Assembly (NCBI RefSeq): GCF_000689415.1
Contig: NZ_HG322950.1
Span: forward strand, 5,401,501 to 5,465,500
Length of the DNA stretch: 64,000 nucleotides
Reading direction: 5' to 3'
Source: Pseudomonas knackmussii B13
Lineage (GTDB): Bacteria; Pseudomonadota; Gammaproteobacteria; Pseudomonadales; Pseudomonadaceae
Shown: positions 48,793-56,435 of the stretch, one piece after another
Layout: each line of letters opens with the position of its first letter
Numbering within the stretch: position 1 is the stretch's first letter
Made by a program: the position numbers and the translations under genes
Notes under the pieces: generated by a model
Seen by the model: the letters and a program-made list of their open reading frames with translations, nothing else
Databases searched by the model: none
Told to the model about the DNA's origin: nothing

Positions 48793-48833
48793 TGTAGCAA
48801 AACTACAGGGACGCCAAATGTAGCAAAACTACA
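48793..48833. promoter_or_regulatory. Two tandem TGTAG-N5-CTACA operators upstream of the decarboxylase gene
   Basis: TGTAGCAAAACTACA occurs twice, identically, at 48793-48807 and 48819-48833, with centres 26 bases apart. They lie 60-100 bases before the minus-strand start at 48733. Perfect arms, exact duplication and location in a divergent intergenic region point to a dimeric repressor or activator; I cannot name it. Confidence 0.7.
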
Positions 48834-48949
48834 AGACCTTCCCAAGCACTCTAGCGCTTCCACCGTCCAGCGGCGCGCGAGCCGATAACCGAGCGTCCCG
48901 TCGCGCACTCGCGTATAGTGCGCGGCCGTTTTTTCTCCGGACCTGCGCC

Positions 48950-50215
48950 ATGCCTCACTCCCAAGCCGCCCGCGCCCTGGGCATCGACTTCGGCACCTCC
49001 AACTCCACCGTCGGCTGGTGGCGCGACGGGGTGGAACCGCTGATCGAGCTGGAAGACGGCAAGATCACCCTGCCCTCGGTGATCTTCTTCAACGCCGAAG
49101 AACGCCGCCCGGTGTACGGCCGCCTGGCCCTGCACGAATACCTCGAAGGCTACGAAGGCCGCCTGATGCGCTCGCTCAAGAGCCTGCTGGGCTCGGCCCT
49201 GCTCAAGAGCGAAACCACCGTGCTGGGCAGCGCGCTGCCGTTCAAAGACCTGCTCGGGCTGTTCCTCGGCGAGCTGAAGAAGCGCGCCGAAGCCGTCGCC
49301 GGCCACGAATTCGAATCGGTGGTGCTGGGCCGCCCGGTGTTCTTCGTCGACGACGACGAAAAAGCCGACCGCGAAGCCCAGGACACCCTGGTCGCCGTGG
49401 CGCAGAAGCTCGGCTTCAAGGACATCTCCTTCCAGTACGAACCTCTCGCCGCAGCCTTCGACTACGAACGCAGCATCACGCGCGAAGAGCTGGTGCTGAT
49501 CGTCGACATCGGTGGCGGCACCTCGGACTTCTCGCTGGTGCGCCTGGCGCCGGAACGCCGCGAAGTGGCCGACCGCCAGGCCGACATCCTCGCCACCGGC
49601 GGCGTGCACATCGGCGGCACCGACTTCGACAAGCAGCTCAGCCTGCAGGGCGTGATGCCGCTGTTCGGCTACGGCAGCAAGATGAAGAGCGACGCGCTGA
49701 TGCCGACCAGCTACCACCTGAACCTGGCGACCTGGCACACCATCAACGCGGTCTACGCGCAGAAGTCGCAGCTGGCGCTGAAGAACATGCGCTACGACAT
49801 CGTCGATGCCACCGGCATCGACCGCCTGTTCCGCCTGATCGAGCAGCGCGCCGGGCACTGGCTGGCGATGCAGGTTGAGGCCAGCAAGATCGAGCTGAGC
49901 GACAGCCAGCGCCGCGACATCGACCTCGCCCGCATTGAGCCGGCGCTGGTCGCCGAGCTGCCCCGTGAGCTCTTCGAGGGCGCCATCGAGCCCCTGCTGG
50001 AACGTGTGCGCGGCGGCGTGATGCGTCTGCTGGGCGACGCCGATGTGGACCCGGCCAAGGTCGACACCGTGTTCTTCACCGGCGGCTCCAGCGGCGTGCC
50101 GGCGCTGCGCCAGAGCGTGGCGGCCATGCTGCCCAACGCCCGCCACGTCGACGGCGACCGCTTTGGCGGCATCGGCAACGGCCTGGCCATCGAGGCGTTC
50201 AAGCGCTACGGCTGA
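48950..50215 (+). CDS. YegD-like Hsp70-family protein
   Basis: The 421-residue protein is an Hsp70 actin-like ATPase: phosphate-1 motif LGIDFGTSNSTVGWW (10-24), VLGRPVFF, FQYEPLAAAFDYE, phosphate-2 VLIVDIGGGTSDFSLV and adenosine motif FFTGGSSGVPALR. It ends after the nucleotide-binding domain and lacks a DnaK-type substrate domain, which matches YegD. The precise role is unknown. It is divergent from the decarboxylase gene; the adjacency is seen in P. aeruginosa too. Confidence 0.9.
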   Translation: MPHSQAARALGIDFGTSNSTVGWWRDGVEPLIELEDGKITLPSVIFFNAEERRPVYGRLALHEYLEGYEGRLMRSLKSLLGSALLKSETTVLGSALPFKDLLGLFLGELKKRAEAVAGHEFESVVLGRPVFFVDDDEKADREAQDTLVAVAQKLGFKDISFQYEPLAAAFDYERSITREELVLIVDIGGGTSDFSLVRLAPERREVADRQADILATGGVHIGGTDFDKQLSLQGVMPLFGYGSKMKSDALMPTSYHLNLATWHTINAVYAQKSQLALKNMRYDIVDATGIDRLFRLIEQRAGHWLAMQVEASKIELSDSQRRDIDLARIEPALVAELPRELFEGAIEPLLERVRGGVMRLLGDADVDPAKVDTVFFTGGSSGVPALRQSVAAMLPNARHVDGDRFGGIGNGLAIEAFKRYG

Positions 50216-50223
50216 TGCCCGGC

Positions 50224-50369
50224 GGCGGATAACCGCTTCGCGGTTATTCGCCCTACACAAAGCAAGGCCACCACTCACCCCAACCCTATACGTAGGGTGC
50301 ATAACCCCAAGGGGGTTATGCGCCGCAGCCCCAATCGGCGGATAACCGCGAACGGTTATTCGCCCTACG
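50224..50369. repeat. Three GTAGGG/GGCGGATAACC palindromes in tandem
   Basis: Elements at 50224-50256 (GGCGGATAACCGCTTCGCGG then TTATTCGCCCTAC), 50292-50326 (GTAGGGTGCATAACCCCAAG, GGGTTATGCGCCGC) and 50337-50369 (GGCGGATAACCGCGAACGG, TTATTCGCCCTACG) alternate in orientation. They belong to the same family as those at 40649 and 45751. Confidence 0.75.
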
Positions 50370-50426
50370 TTCTAGGCACCCAGCGCGGGCTTGGCTAGGC
50401 TTGTCTCACTCGCCAGGAGCCCCGTG

Positions 50427-50633
50427 ATGCCTCAACTCCGTATTGCCTTCCTCTTCACCCTCGCCCTGCCGCTCGCCGGCTGTGGCCTCGGCGAAACCGC
50501 CGCCACCGCCGAACTGCAGGCCAAGCAGGCTGCCCAGGCGCAGCAGCAGATGCAGCAAGTCACACAGCAGATCGACCAGGCCAACGCCCAGGAGCAGCAG
50601 CGCCGGGACGAGGCCGAGAAAGCCGCGCAGTAA
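50427..50633 (+). CDS. Small Gln/Ala-rich lipoprotein
   Basis: The 68-residue protein has a lipoprotein signal peptide with lipobox LAGC (Cys18), followed by a Gln-rich heptad-like helix (AELQAKQAAQAQQQMQQVTQQ). An AGGAGC RBS precedes the ATG. It is probably an outer-membrane or periplasmic anchored short coiled coil of unknown role. It lies 31 bases before the GyrI-like gene and may be co-transcribed. Confidence 0.75.
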   Translation: MPQLRIAFLFTLALPLAGCGLGETAATAELQAKQAAQAQQQMQQVTQQIDQANAQEQQRRDEAEKAAQ

Positions 50634-50664
50634 GCCCACCCATCGGCCAAGGAGGCCTGACGCC

Positions 50665-51114
50665 ATGAAACACCGGATCCTCGAGCTGCCCGCCTTCGAT
50701 CTCGTCGGCATGGAGTTCAAGCCCGCCAGCGACGGCAGTATTCGCGCGCTGTGGCAACGCTTCCTGCCGCAGGCGCCGCAGCTCGCCAACCGCACCGACG
50801 CCCAGGTGCTCTATGGCCTGTGCACCCACGACGAACGCGGCGAGTTCCGCTATATCGCCGGCGCCCAGGTGTCGCCTGCCGAGGTGCCGCCGGGCATGTT
50901 GCAGATCCGCGTGCCGGCGCAGAAGTACGCGGTGTTCGTCCATCGCGGCACCGTCGACGAGATGCCCGACAGCTTCCAGCGCATCTACTCCGAACTGCTC
51001 GCCCTGCGCGGCCTCGAACCGCGCCAGGCGCCGGCCTTCGAGCGCTACGACGAGCACTTCAAAGGCCCGGACGACCCCGCCTCCGAGGTCGAGCTGTACA
51101 TCCCCGTCTACTGA
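50665..51114 (+). CDS. GyrI-like / AraC effector-binding-domain protein
   Basis: The 149-residue protein has the SOUL/GyrI-like effector-binding fold without any DNA-binding domain: MKHRILELPAFDLVGMEF, ALWQRFLPQ, LYGLC, QIRVPAQKYAVFVHRGT and the acidic C-terminal EVELYIPVY. Such stand-alone domains bind small hydrophobic ligands or modulate gyrase. A strong AGGAGG RBS stands 9 bases before the ATG. It converges on the AsmA gene, with 3 bases between stops. Confidence 0.85.
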   Translation: MKHRILELPAFDLVGMEFKPASDGSIRALWQRFLPQAPQLANRTDAQVLYGLCTHDERGEFRYIAGAQVSPAEVPPGMLQIRVPAQKYAVFVHRGTVDEMPDSFQRIYSELLALRGLEPRQAPAFERYDEHFKGPDDPASEVELYIPVY

Positions 51115-51117
51115 GAC

Positions 51118-53175
51118 TCAGTGCTTGGCTGGCGCCTTCAGTTGCGCCAGCAGCGGCGCGCACTCGTTGTCGTCGCTCTTGCTCGGCGCGATCAGCGCCA
51201 GCAACCCGGCCGCCGGCCCGGCCACCACGCCCAGCGCGACCATGCCGGCGCCGCGCGCCAGCAGCGGCCCGGTATGCACGCCGGCCTGCGGGTTCTTGAA
51301 GGTGCCGTGCACGTATAGAGGCGAGCGCAACGAGAACAGCCGCACGCCCTTGCTGTGTGGAATCACATCGAGGTCCAGCTTCTCGTTGGCGAAGTTGGCG
51401 GTGCCCTCGACGTTGATGATCGCGTTCTCGGTATCGAAGGCGAACAGCCGTGGCGCGGCCAGGCCCTTGGTGACGCCGACGTCGGCCACCGCGCAATTGA
51501 TCTTCACGTCGTCGTCGCCGAACAGCTTGGCCACGACATAGTTGCCGACGTTCAGCCCGGCGATCTCCATCAGCCCCTTGCTGATCCGCCCGTCATTGAT
51601 CACCAGCCTCATGTCCCCATTGGCGCCGCCCAGGATGGTCGCCACCGAGTTGCCGGTGCCGTTCAGGTTGGCGTCGCCATTGAGCTCGCCGTAGCTGGTC
51701 TGCATCTGCTGGACGTTCGGGAACAACTGCTTGAGCTTGAGCGCGCGCATCTGCAACTGCAGCTTGCTCTGCATCGGCGTCTTGCCGCCATCCAGCTGTG
51801 CCTGCGCGCTCAGGCTGCCGCCGGCGACGCCGAAGCGCAGCGGGTCCAGGCGCAACAGGCCGTCTTCGAGCAACAGGTGGGTCTGCAGGTCGCTGATCGG
51901 CAGCTTGTCGCTGTGGATGATGCGCTTGCCGCTGAACTGCACGTCGGCGTCCATCGCGCGCCAGCGCTCGGTGCGGAACGCCTCCACCGGCAGCAGCTTG
52001 TCCGTCGGCTGGCGAGTCGTCTGCCCGCGCGCCTGCTTGGCCGAGTTGGAGTCGGCGCCGATCAGCGGGCCGAGGTCGGCCATGCGCAGCTGCTCGGAAG
52101 TGAGCTTGCCGCTGAGCTTGGGCCGCGGCTGGGCATTGATGAAGGTCAGGCTGCCGTGCAAGTCGCTCTCGCCCACCTTGCCGTTGAAGTTCTGGTACTC
52201 GAAACGCGCGCCCGCCGGGTCTTTCAGCTGCGCTTGCAGGCGCCCGTCGGTGGCGTAGGCCGGAGTGTCCGGCAGGGTCACGCCGGTCAGCGGATAGAGG
52301 TTGGCCATGCTGTTGCCGGCCAGCTTCAGGCGCAGGTCGAGCGCGCCCAGGTTCAACGGATCGGTGAGGGTGCCGACCACGCTTGCGCGGGTGTCGCCGA
52401 TCTTCACCTCGGCCTGCAACGGGAATGGCCGGCTGGCATCTTCCAGCGCCAGCACGCCGCCGACCTTGCCGGCGCCCTCCAGCGGCAGGCCCTTGTAGCT
52501 GCCTTGAGCTTTCCAGCCGAACACATAGTCCTGGGTCGCCTGCGCCAACTCGCCGCCCACGCCCTTGCCGGCCAGTTCGGCGAAGGGCACCGGCTTGCCG
52601 AGGGTGTTCACCTGCAGATCCAGGCGGGTTTTCAGGCTCTGGTCGTCGAGGTTGATCCGGCCCTGGTCGAAGCCGATCTCGCCGATGGACAGCGTCCACG
52701 GCGAAGGCTGCTCGCTGCCGTCCTTCGCCGGCAGGGTGAAGACCCAGTTGGCGCGGCCATCGGCCAGGCGCAGGAGATCGGCGCTCGGTTTGCTCAGGCG
52801 GACCTGCGGGATCACCACTTCATGCCACAGCAGCGGCAGCGGCGAGAGGCGGAACTCCACGCGCTCCAGGCTGGCGAACTGCGCGGCGCGGGTCTTGCCC
52901 TGCGTCCAGTCGGGGTTGCCCAACGTGAGGTCGCTGGCGCTGAAATGCGGCCACGGCACCAGCGCGCGCCAGCCGCCCTGCTCCGGCTCGCGCTGCCAGA
53001 GCACCTGCAAGTCACCATTGATGGCGAAGGGGCGGCCGAGCGCGGCGGAAACCTTCTCGTTGATCAAAGGCCGCACGCCGTTCCAGTCGAAGGTAGCGAT
53101 GAACACCAGCGCCGCCCCTCCCAGGGCGAGCAGGCCGGCAAGGCCGAACAGACAGATCTTGTGACCGCGGGTCAT
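51118..53175 (-). CDS. AsmA-family inner-membrane/periplasmic protein
   Basis: The 685-residue protein has an N-terminal transmembrane helix (about 6-28, ICLFGLAGLLALGGAALVFI), the AsmA N-terminal domain (FDWNGVRPLINEKVSAALGRPFAINGDL) and the AsmA C-terminal region (NATIL-type GNSVATILGGANGDMRLVINDGRISKGLMEIAGLNVGNYV). AsmA-like proteins are bridge-type lipid transporters or outer-membrane assembly factors. The ATG at 53175 follows AAGGAG; the frame extends further upstream without a family match. Confidence 0.88.
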   Translation of the reverse strand: MTRGHKICLFGLAGLLALGGAALVFIATFDWNGVRPLINEKVSAALGRPFAINGDLQVLWQREPEQGGWRALVPWPHFSASDLTLGNPDWTQGKTRAAQFASLERVEFRLSPLPLLWHEVVIPQVRLSKPSADLLRLADGRANWVFTLPAKDGSEQPSPWTLSIGEIGFDQGRINLDDQSLKTRLDLQVNTLGKPVPFAELAGKGVGGELAQATQDYVFGWKAQGSYKGLPLEGAGKVGGVLALEDASRPFPLQAEVKIGDTRASVVGTLTDPLNLGALDLRLKLAGNSMANLYPLTGVTLPDTPAYATDGRLQAQLKDPAGARFEYQNFNGKVGESDLHGSLTFINAQPRPKLSGKLTSEQLRMADLGPLIGADSNSAKQARGQTTRQPTDKLLPVEAFRTERWRAMDADVQFSGKRIIHSDKLPISDLQTHLLLEDGLLRLDPLRFGVAGGSLSAQAQLDGGKTPMQSKLQLQMRALKLKQLFPNVQQMQTSYGELNGDANLNGTGNSVATILGGANGDMRLVINDGRISKGLMEIAGLNVGNYVVAKLFGDDDVKINCAVADVGVTKGLAAPRLFAFDTENAIINVEGTANFANEKLDLDVIPHSKGVRLFSLRSPLYVHGTFKNPQAGVHTGPLLARGAGMVALGVVAGPAAGLLALIAPSKSDDNECAPLLAQLKAPAKH

Positions 53176-53645
53176 GCGGAACTCCTTGTCGCCGCGCCGG
53201 GAAGACAGCCCCCGGCACATCCGCCCGACAGTGTGGGCAATCACGCCGGTCGAAGCCAGACACCGGCCATTGTGGCCTTGGACACGCCGAGCGGGCGGAT
53301 GCTCCCGCTTGCGCCGGCAATCGGCCAAGGCGCGCGGCTCGCGCAGCAATCGATCAACCGCCTCACAAACATCGATATCGACGGAAAAGCCCAGGCTAGA
53401 GCCATTCCCACGGTTTCGCTCAAAATAAATCAACTATTTAGATAAAAGCAATTAGACCAATAACACCCATCAAGGCCATTGATAGAAGTCATTTTTTAAA
53501 CTCAAGTTATTGTTTTTATTAGTACAAATTCATAATCAACGCTGTCGATATCGACTATGCAGCGGGTTCGTTTTTCAATCGATATTCCAGAACAGATACT
53601 AGCCCCGTGTCCAACGAACTCCCCACTCTCTTCTGGAGCCACATC
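53176..53645. other. Non-coding region upstream of the first repeat-protein gene, partly very AT-rich
   Basis: The first half is ordinary G+C-rich DNA upstream of the AsmA gene. From about 53419 to 53590 the composition drops sharply: bases 53461-53520 contain only 17 G+C of 60. No convincing ORF is present. The 3' end carries the conserved elements shared with the other two repeat-protein genes. Confidence 0.7.
53544..53583 (+). promoter_or_regulatory. Conserved upstream elements of repeat-protein gene 1
   Basis: GTCGATATCGAC (53544-53555) is a perfect 12-base palindrome. TCGTTTTTCAATCGAT (53568-53583) follows it and differs by one base from the element before genes 2 and 3. Its first base is 78 bases from the ATG, against 81 in the other two. 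Confidence 0.55.
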
Positions 53646-54254
53646 ATGAAACGCACTCTCGTACTTGGCTTTGCCCTCTCCGTACTTGCAGCTAATGCCG
53701 CTTTCGCTGGCTCGCAGCAAGAGACCCCGGTCCTGAACGCCACCCAGATCCAGGTTCTGGCCCAAGACGGCGGCGAACGCACCCTCGACCAACAGCACAA
53801 GCAACTCGAAGCCGCCAAAGCCCGCTTCGCTGAAAACGGTTCGAGCAAGACCATCGACCAACTGCACCAGCAAATGGGCGTAGCGGAAAATGGCTCCAGC
53901 CAGACTGTTGACCGCCTGCACAGCCAACTGGGCGTAGCCGAAAACGGCTCCAGCCAGACTGTTGACCGTCTGCACAGCCAACTGGGTGTCGCTGAAAACG
54001 GTTCCAGCCAGACTGTTGACCGCCTGCACAGCCAACTGGGCGTAGCCGAAAACGGCTCCAGCCAGACCGTCGACAAACTGCACAGCCAACTGGGTGTCGC
54101 TGAAAACGGTTCGAGCCAGACCGTCGACCGTCTGCACAGCCAACTGGGCGTAGCCGAGAACGGTTCCAGCCAGACCATCGACAAACTGCATAGCGACATG
54201 AGTGTTGCCGAAGCCGGTGGCGACATCGTCTTCAACACCCACCTGAAGGCCTAA
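53646..54254 (+). CDS. Secreted 18-residue-repeat protein 1 (7 units)
   Basis: The 202 residues comprise a signal peptide (MKRTLVLGFALSVLAANAAFA, cleavage after AFA at 21), a divergent N-terminal segment with a degenerate unit (AQDGGERTLDQQHKQLEAAK), seven 18-residue units at 61-186 (first FAENGSSKTIDQLHQQMG, then mainly VAENGSSQTVDRLHSQLG) and the C-terminus VAEAGGDIVFNTHLKA. The unit has no Cys, Trp, Tyr or Phe. V10, L13 and L17 could form one face of a short helix after an NGSS turn. TGGAG precedes the ATG. The two downstream genes are paralogues. The family resembles, from memory, Pseudomonas proteins with VAEGGSDR-type repeats. Function is unknown. Confidence 0.85.
   Translation: MKRTLVLGFALSVLAANAAFAGSQQETPVLNATQIQVLAQDGGERTLDQQHKQLEAAKARFAENGSSKTIDQLHQQMGVAENGSSQTVDRLHSQLGVAENGSSQTVDRLHSQLGVAENGSSQTVDRLHSQLGVAENGSSQTVDKLHSQLGVAENGSSQTVDRLHSQLGVAENGSSQTIDKLHSDMSVAEAGGDIVFNTHLKA
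53826..54203 (+). repeat. 54-bp tandem repeat, 7 units, in repeat-protein gene 1
   Basis: Each 54-base unit encodes 18 residues, and seven follow head to tail. Units 2-6 are nearly identical at protein level (Arg/Lys alternates in DRLH/DKLH), with scattered synonymous differences, so this array is older or less homogenised than the one in gene 3. Confidence 0.9.
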
Positions 54255-54282
54255 GCGCCACGCAGTACACCGCAAGGTGAAA

Positions 54283-54312
54283 GAAAAGCCCGGTTAGTGC
54301 CGGGCTTTCTTA
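54283..54312 (+). terminator. Terminator of repeat-protein gene 1
   Basis: AAAGCCCGG-TTAGTG-CCGGGCTTT is a 9-bp stem followed by CTTAGTT. It is preceded by CGCAGTACACCGCAAGGTGA, which occurs in the same place after all three repeat-protein genes. Confidence 0.8.
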
Positions 54313-54460
54313 GTTCCGCCCCGCTCCATTCCACATCGAATAATCCAGGGTCGCCCCGGCCCGCCCCATCCTGCCCCAAATCCCCTCTGAAACGCCCGCT
54401 CCAGAGCGCCTCGGCGCATTCCATCATTTATGGCGATAGTAGAAATTAGCCGGCTAAATA

Positions 54461-54509
54461 ATCGACATCGTTGATCTACAGCATTGATGGGCATCGTTTT
54501 TAAATCGAT
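54461..54509 (+). promoter_or_regulatory. Conserved upstream elements of repeat-protein gene 2
   Basis: ATCGAC-ATC-GTTGAT (54461-54475) is an inverted repeat with one mismatch, at the place where gene 1 has GTCGATATCGAC. TCGTTTTTAAATCGAT (54494-54509) is identical to the gene 3 copy. The remaining leader to the ATG is nearly identical to that of gene 3. Confidence 0.6.
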
Positions 54510-54574
54510 TTATCCGAAGGGAAAATAAGCCTGTACCGGATCAAAACCTCTTCCCCCTTGCGGAGCTACTCAAA

Positions 54575-55132
54575 ATGAAAACCCGAATCGCCCTCAGCCT
54601 TGCCCTCTCCCTGCTGGCCGCCAACATGGCCTTCGCCGCCCCCGCGCCGACCAGCGCTTCCGCCATCGCCCAGCCGCAAATCGCCCAGGACGGTTCGGAT
54701 CGCACCATCGACAAACTGCATCAACGCCAGGCCGCCGACGCCCGCGTTGCCGAGAACGGCAGCAAACACAGCATCGACCGTCTGCACAAAGAAATGGGTA
54801 GCGAAGCCCGCGTCGCCGAAAACGGTTCCAGCCGCACCGTCGACAAACTGCACGAGCAAATGGGCGTCGCCGAGAACGGCACCAGCCAGACCGTCGACAA
54901 GCTGCACCAACAAATGGGCGTTGCCGAAAACGGCACCAGCCAGACCGTCGACAAACTGCACCAACAAATGGGTGTTGCTGAAAACGGTTCCAGCAAAACC
55001 ATCGACCGTCTGCACAGCGACATGAGCGTTGCCGAGAACGGTTCCAGCAAAACCATCGACCGCCTGCACAGCGACATGAGCGTTGCCGAAGCCGGTGGTG
55101 ACATCGTCTTCAACGCCCACCTGAAGGCCTAA
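54575..55132 (+). CDS. Secreted 18-residue-repeat protein 2 (7 units)
   Basis: The 185 residues comprise a signal peptide (MKTRIALSLALSLLAANMAF, cleavage after AFA), a short linker, two 22-residue units (IAQDGSDRTIDKLH... and VAENGSKHSIDRLHKEMG...), five 18-residue units with QMG or SDMS endings, and the C-terminus VAEAGGDIVFNAHLKA. It is the most divergent of the three arrays and shows the likely ancestral core A-E/Q-N/D-G-S-x-x-T-I/V-D-K/R-L-H. CGGAG stands about 10 bases before the ATG. The signal peptide is nearly identical to that of gene 3. Function is unknown. Confidence 0.85.
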   Translation: MKTRIALSLALSLLAANMAFAAPAPTSASAIAQPQIAQDGSDRTIDKLHQRQAADARVAENGSKHSIDRLHKEMGSEARVAENGSSRTVDKLHEQMGVAENGTSQTVDKLHQQMGVAENGTSQTVDKLHQQMGVAENGSSKTIDRLHSDMSVAENGSSKTIDRLHSDMSVAEAGGDIVFNAHLKA

Positions 55133-55160
55133 ACGCCACGCAGTACACCGCAAGGTGAAT

Positions 55161-55197
55161 GAAAAGCCCGGCTGATCTGCCGGGCTTTCTTATTTCC
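55161..55197 (+). terminator. Terminator of repeat-protein gene 2
   Basis: AAAGCCCGGC...GCCGGGCTTT with a short loop, followed by CTTATTTCC. It is preceded by the shared CGCAGTACACCGCAAGGTGA. Confidence 0.8.
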
Positions 55198-55330
55198 GTC
55201 GCTCGAATGATTTACCCGGGAATGCTCACGACCAACCTTTCCCGCCCCACACCCCGCGCAAACGCCCGATCCAGAGCCCTTCGACGAACGCAATCATCGA
55301 CAGCGATAGTTGCAATCGGACCGGTAAATA

Positions 55331-55379
55331 ATCGAGCTCGTCGATCCTCTGTATTGAGGAGCATCGTTTTTAAATCGAT
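55331..55379 (+). promoter_or_regulatory. Conserved upstream elements of repeat-protein gene 3
   Basis: ATCGA-GCTCG-TCGAT (55331-55345) is an inverted repeat. TCGTTTTTAAATCGAT (55364-55379) begins exactly 81 bases before the ATG, as in gene 2. Confidence 0.6.
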
Positions 55380-55444
55380 TTCTCCGAAGGGAAAATGAAC
55401 CTGTACCGGATCAACAGCCCCTACCCCTTTCGGAGCTAACCAAA

Positions 55445-56407
55445 ATGAAAACTCGAATCGCCCTCAGCCTTGCCCTCTCCCTCCTGGCCGCCAACATCGC
55501 CTTCGCCCAGGACGGCTCTGATCACATCCATGCCGCCGCAGCCCGTGTAGCCGAAAACGGTTCCAGCCAGACCGTTGACCGCCTGCACAGCCAACTGGGC
55601 GTAGCCGAAAACGGTTCCAGCCAAACCGTCGACAAACTGCACAGCCAACTGGGTGTAGCCGAAAACGGTTCCAGCCAAACCGTTGACCGTCTGCACAGCC
55701 AACTGGGCGTTGCCGAAAACGGCTCCAGCCAAACCGTTGACCGCCTGCACAGCCAACTGGGTGTTGCCGAAAACGGCTCCAGCCAAACCGTTGACCGCCT
55801 GCACAGCCAACTGGGTGTTGCCGAAAACGGCTCCAGCCAAACCGTTGACCGCCTGCACAGCCAACTGGGTGTTGCCGAAAACGGCTCCAGCCAAACCGTT
55901 GACCGCCTGCACAGCCAACTGGGTGTTGCCGAAAACGGCTCCAGCCAAACCGTTGACCGCCTGCACAGCCAACTGGGTGTTGCCGAAAACGGCTCCAGCC
56001 AAACCGTTGACCGCCTGCACAGCCAACTGGGTGTTGCCGAAAACGGCTCCAGCCAAACCGTTGACCGCCTGCACAGCCAACTGGGTGTTGCCGAAAACGG
56101 CTCCAGCCAAACCGTTGACCGCCTGCACAGCCAACTGGGTGTTGCCGAAAACGGCTCCAGCCAAACCGTTGACCGCCTGCACAGCCAACTGGGCGTAGCC
56201 GAAAACGGTTCCAGCCAAACCGTCGACAAACTGCACAGCCAACTGGGCGTAGCCGAAAACGGTTCCAGCCAAACCGTTGACCGTCTGCACAGCCAACTGG
56301 GCGTAGCCGAGAACGGATCCAGCCAAACCATCGACAAACTGCACGGCGAAATGAACGTAGCCGAAGCCGGTGGCGACATCGTCTTCAACGCCCACCTCAA
56401 GGCGTAA
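55445..56407 (+). CDS. Secreted 18-residue-repeat protein 3 (15 units)
   Basis: The 320 residues comprise a signal peptide (MKTRIALSLALSLLAANIAF, cleavage after AFA), a short segment QDGSDHIHAAAAR, fifteen consecutive 18-residue units (35-304) and the C-terminus VAEAGGDIVFNAHLKA. Units 3-12 are VAENGSSQTVDRLHSQLG without any change; only units 2, 13 and 15 differ (DKLH; last unit ends HGEMN). CGGAG precedes the ATG. With almost no aromatic residues or cysteine after the signal peptide, it should be an extended or solenoid exported protein. Possible roles are surface fibre, decoy or peptide precursor; none is supported by a known motif. Confidence 0.86.
   Translation: MKTRIALSLALSLLAANIAFAQDGSDHIHAAAARVAENGSSQTVDRLHSQLGVAENGSSQTVDKLHSQLGVAENGSSQTVDRLHSQLGVAENGSSQTVDRLHSQLGVAENGSSQTVDRLHSQLGVAENGSSQTVDRLHSQLGVAENGSSQTVDRLHSQLGVAENGSSQTVDRLHSQLGVAENGSSQTVDRLHSQLGVAENGSSQTVDRLHSQLGVAENGSSQTVDRLHSQLGVAENGSSQTVDRLHSQLGVAENGSSQTVDKLHSQLGVAENGSSQTVDRLHSQLGVAENGSSQTIDKLHGEMNVAEAGGDIVFNAHLKA
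55547..56356 (+). repeat. 54-bp tandem repeat, 15 units, in repeat-protein gene 3
   Basis: Fifteen head-to-tail 54-base units occur. Around 55760-56190 successive copies are identical base for base (for example GGTGTTGCCGAAAACGGCTC...). Such identity without synonymous drift indicates very recent expansion or gene conversion. Copy number may vary between strains and may be miscounted in assemblies. Confidence 0.92.
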
Positions 56408-56435
56408 GCCTCACGCAGTACACCGCAAGGTGAAA

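Larger units (their letters stand above)
54255..54574. other. Non-coding region between repeat-protein genes 1 and 2
   Basis: It holds the gene 1 terminator (54283-54312), about 100 bases of ordinary sequence, then the gene 2 upstream elements and an 81-base leader. No ORF with a credible RBS is visible. Confidence 0.7.
55133..55444. other. Non-coding region between repeat-protein genes 2 and 3
   Basis: It contains the gene 2 terminator, then ordinary sequence, then the gene 3 upstream elements and leader. Its layout parallels 54255-54574 closely, with long stretches alignable by eye, as expected from duplication of the whole unit. Confidence 0.7.

Noticed and set aside
53544..53555. The GTCGATATCGAC palindrome as a possible methylation or restriction site only.
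   Set aside because: Related inverted repeats occur at the equivalent position of all three repeat-protein genes, which fits a regulatory role better than a chance site.
54484..54498. TTGAT-GGGC-ATCGT before repeat-protein gene 2 as an Anr/Dnr box.
   Set aside because: The right half matches poorly and the left half is not kept in genes 1 and 3.
55436..56395. Long open frames on the opposite strand and in a second frame across the repeat arrays (also 53502-54275, 54566-55153 and 55683-56198).
   Set aside because: Any frame without a stop in one 54-base unit stays open through the array because 54 is divisible by 3. They have no RBS, and the plus-strand genes have signal peptides and conserved ends.
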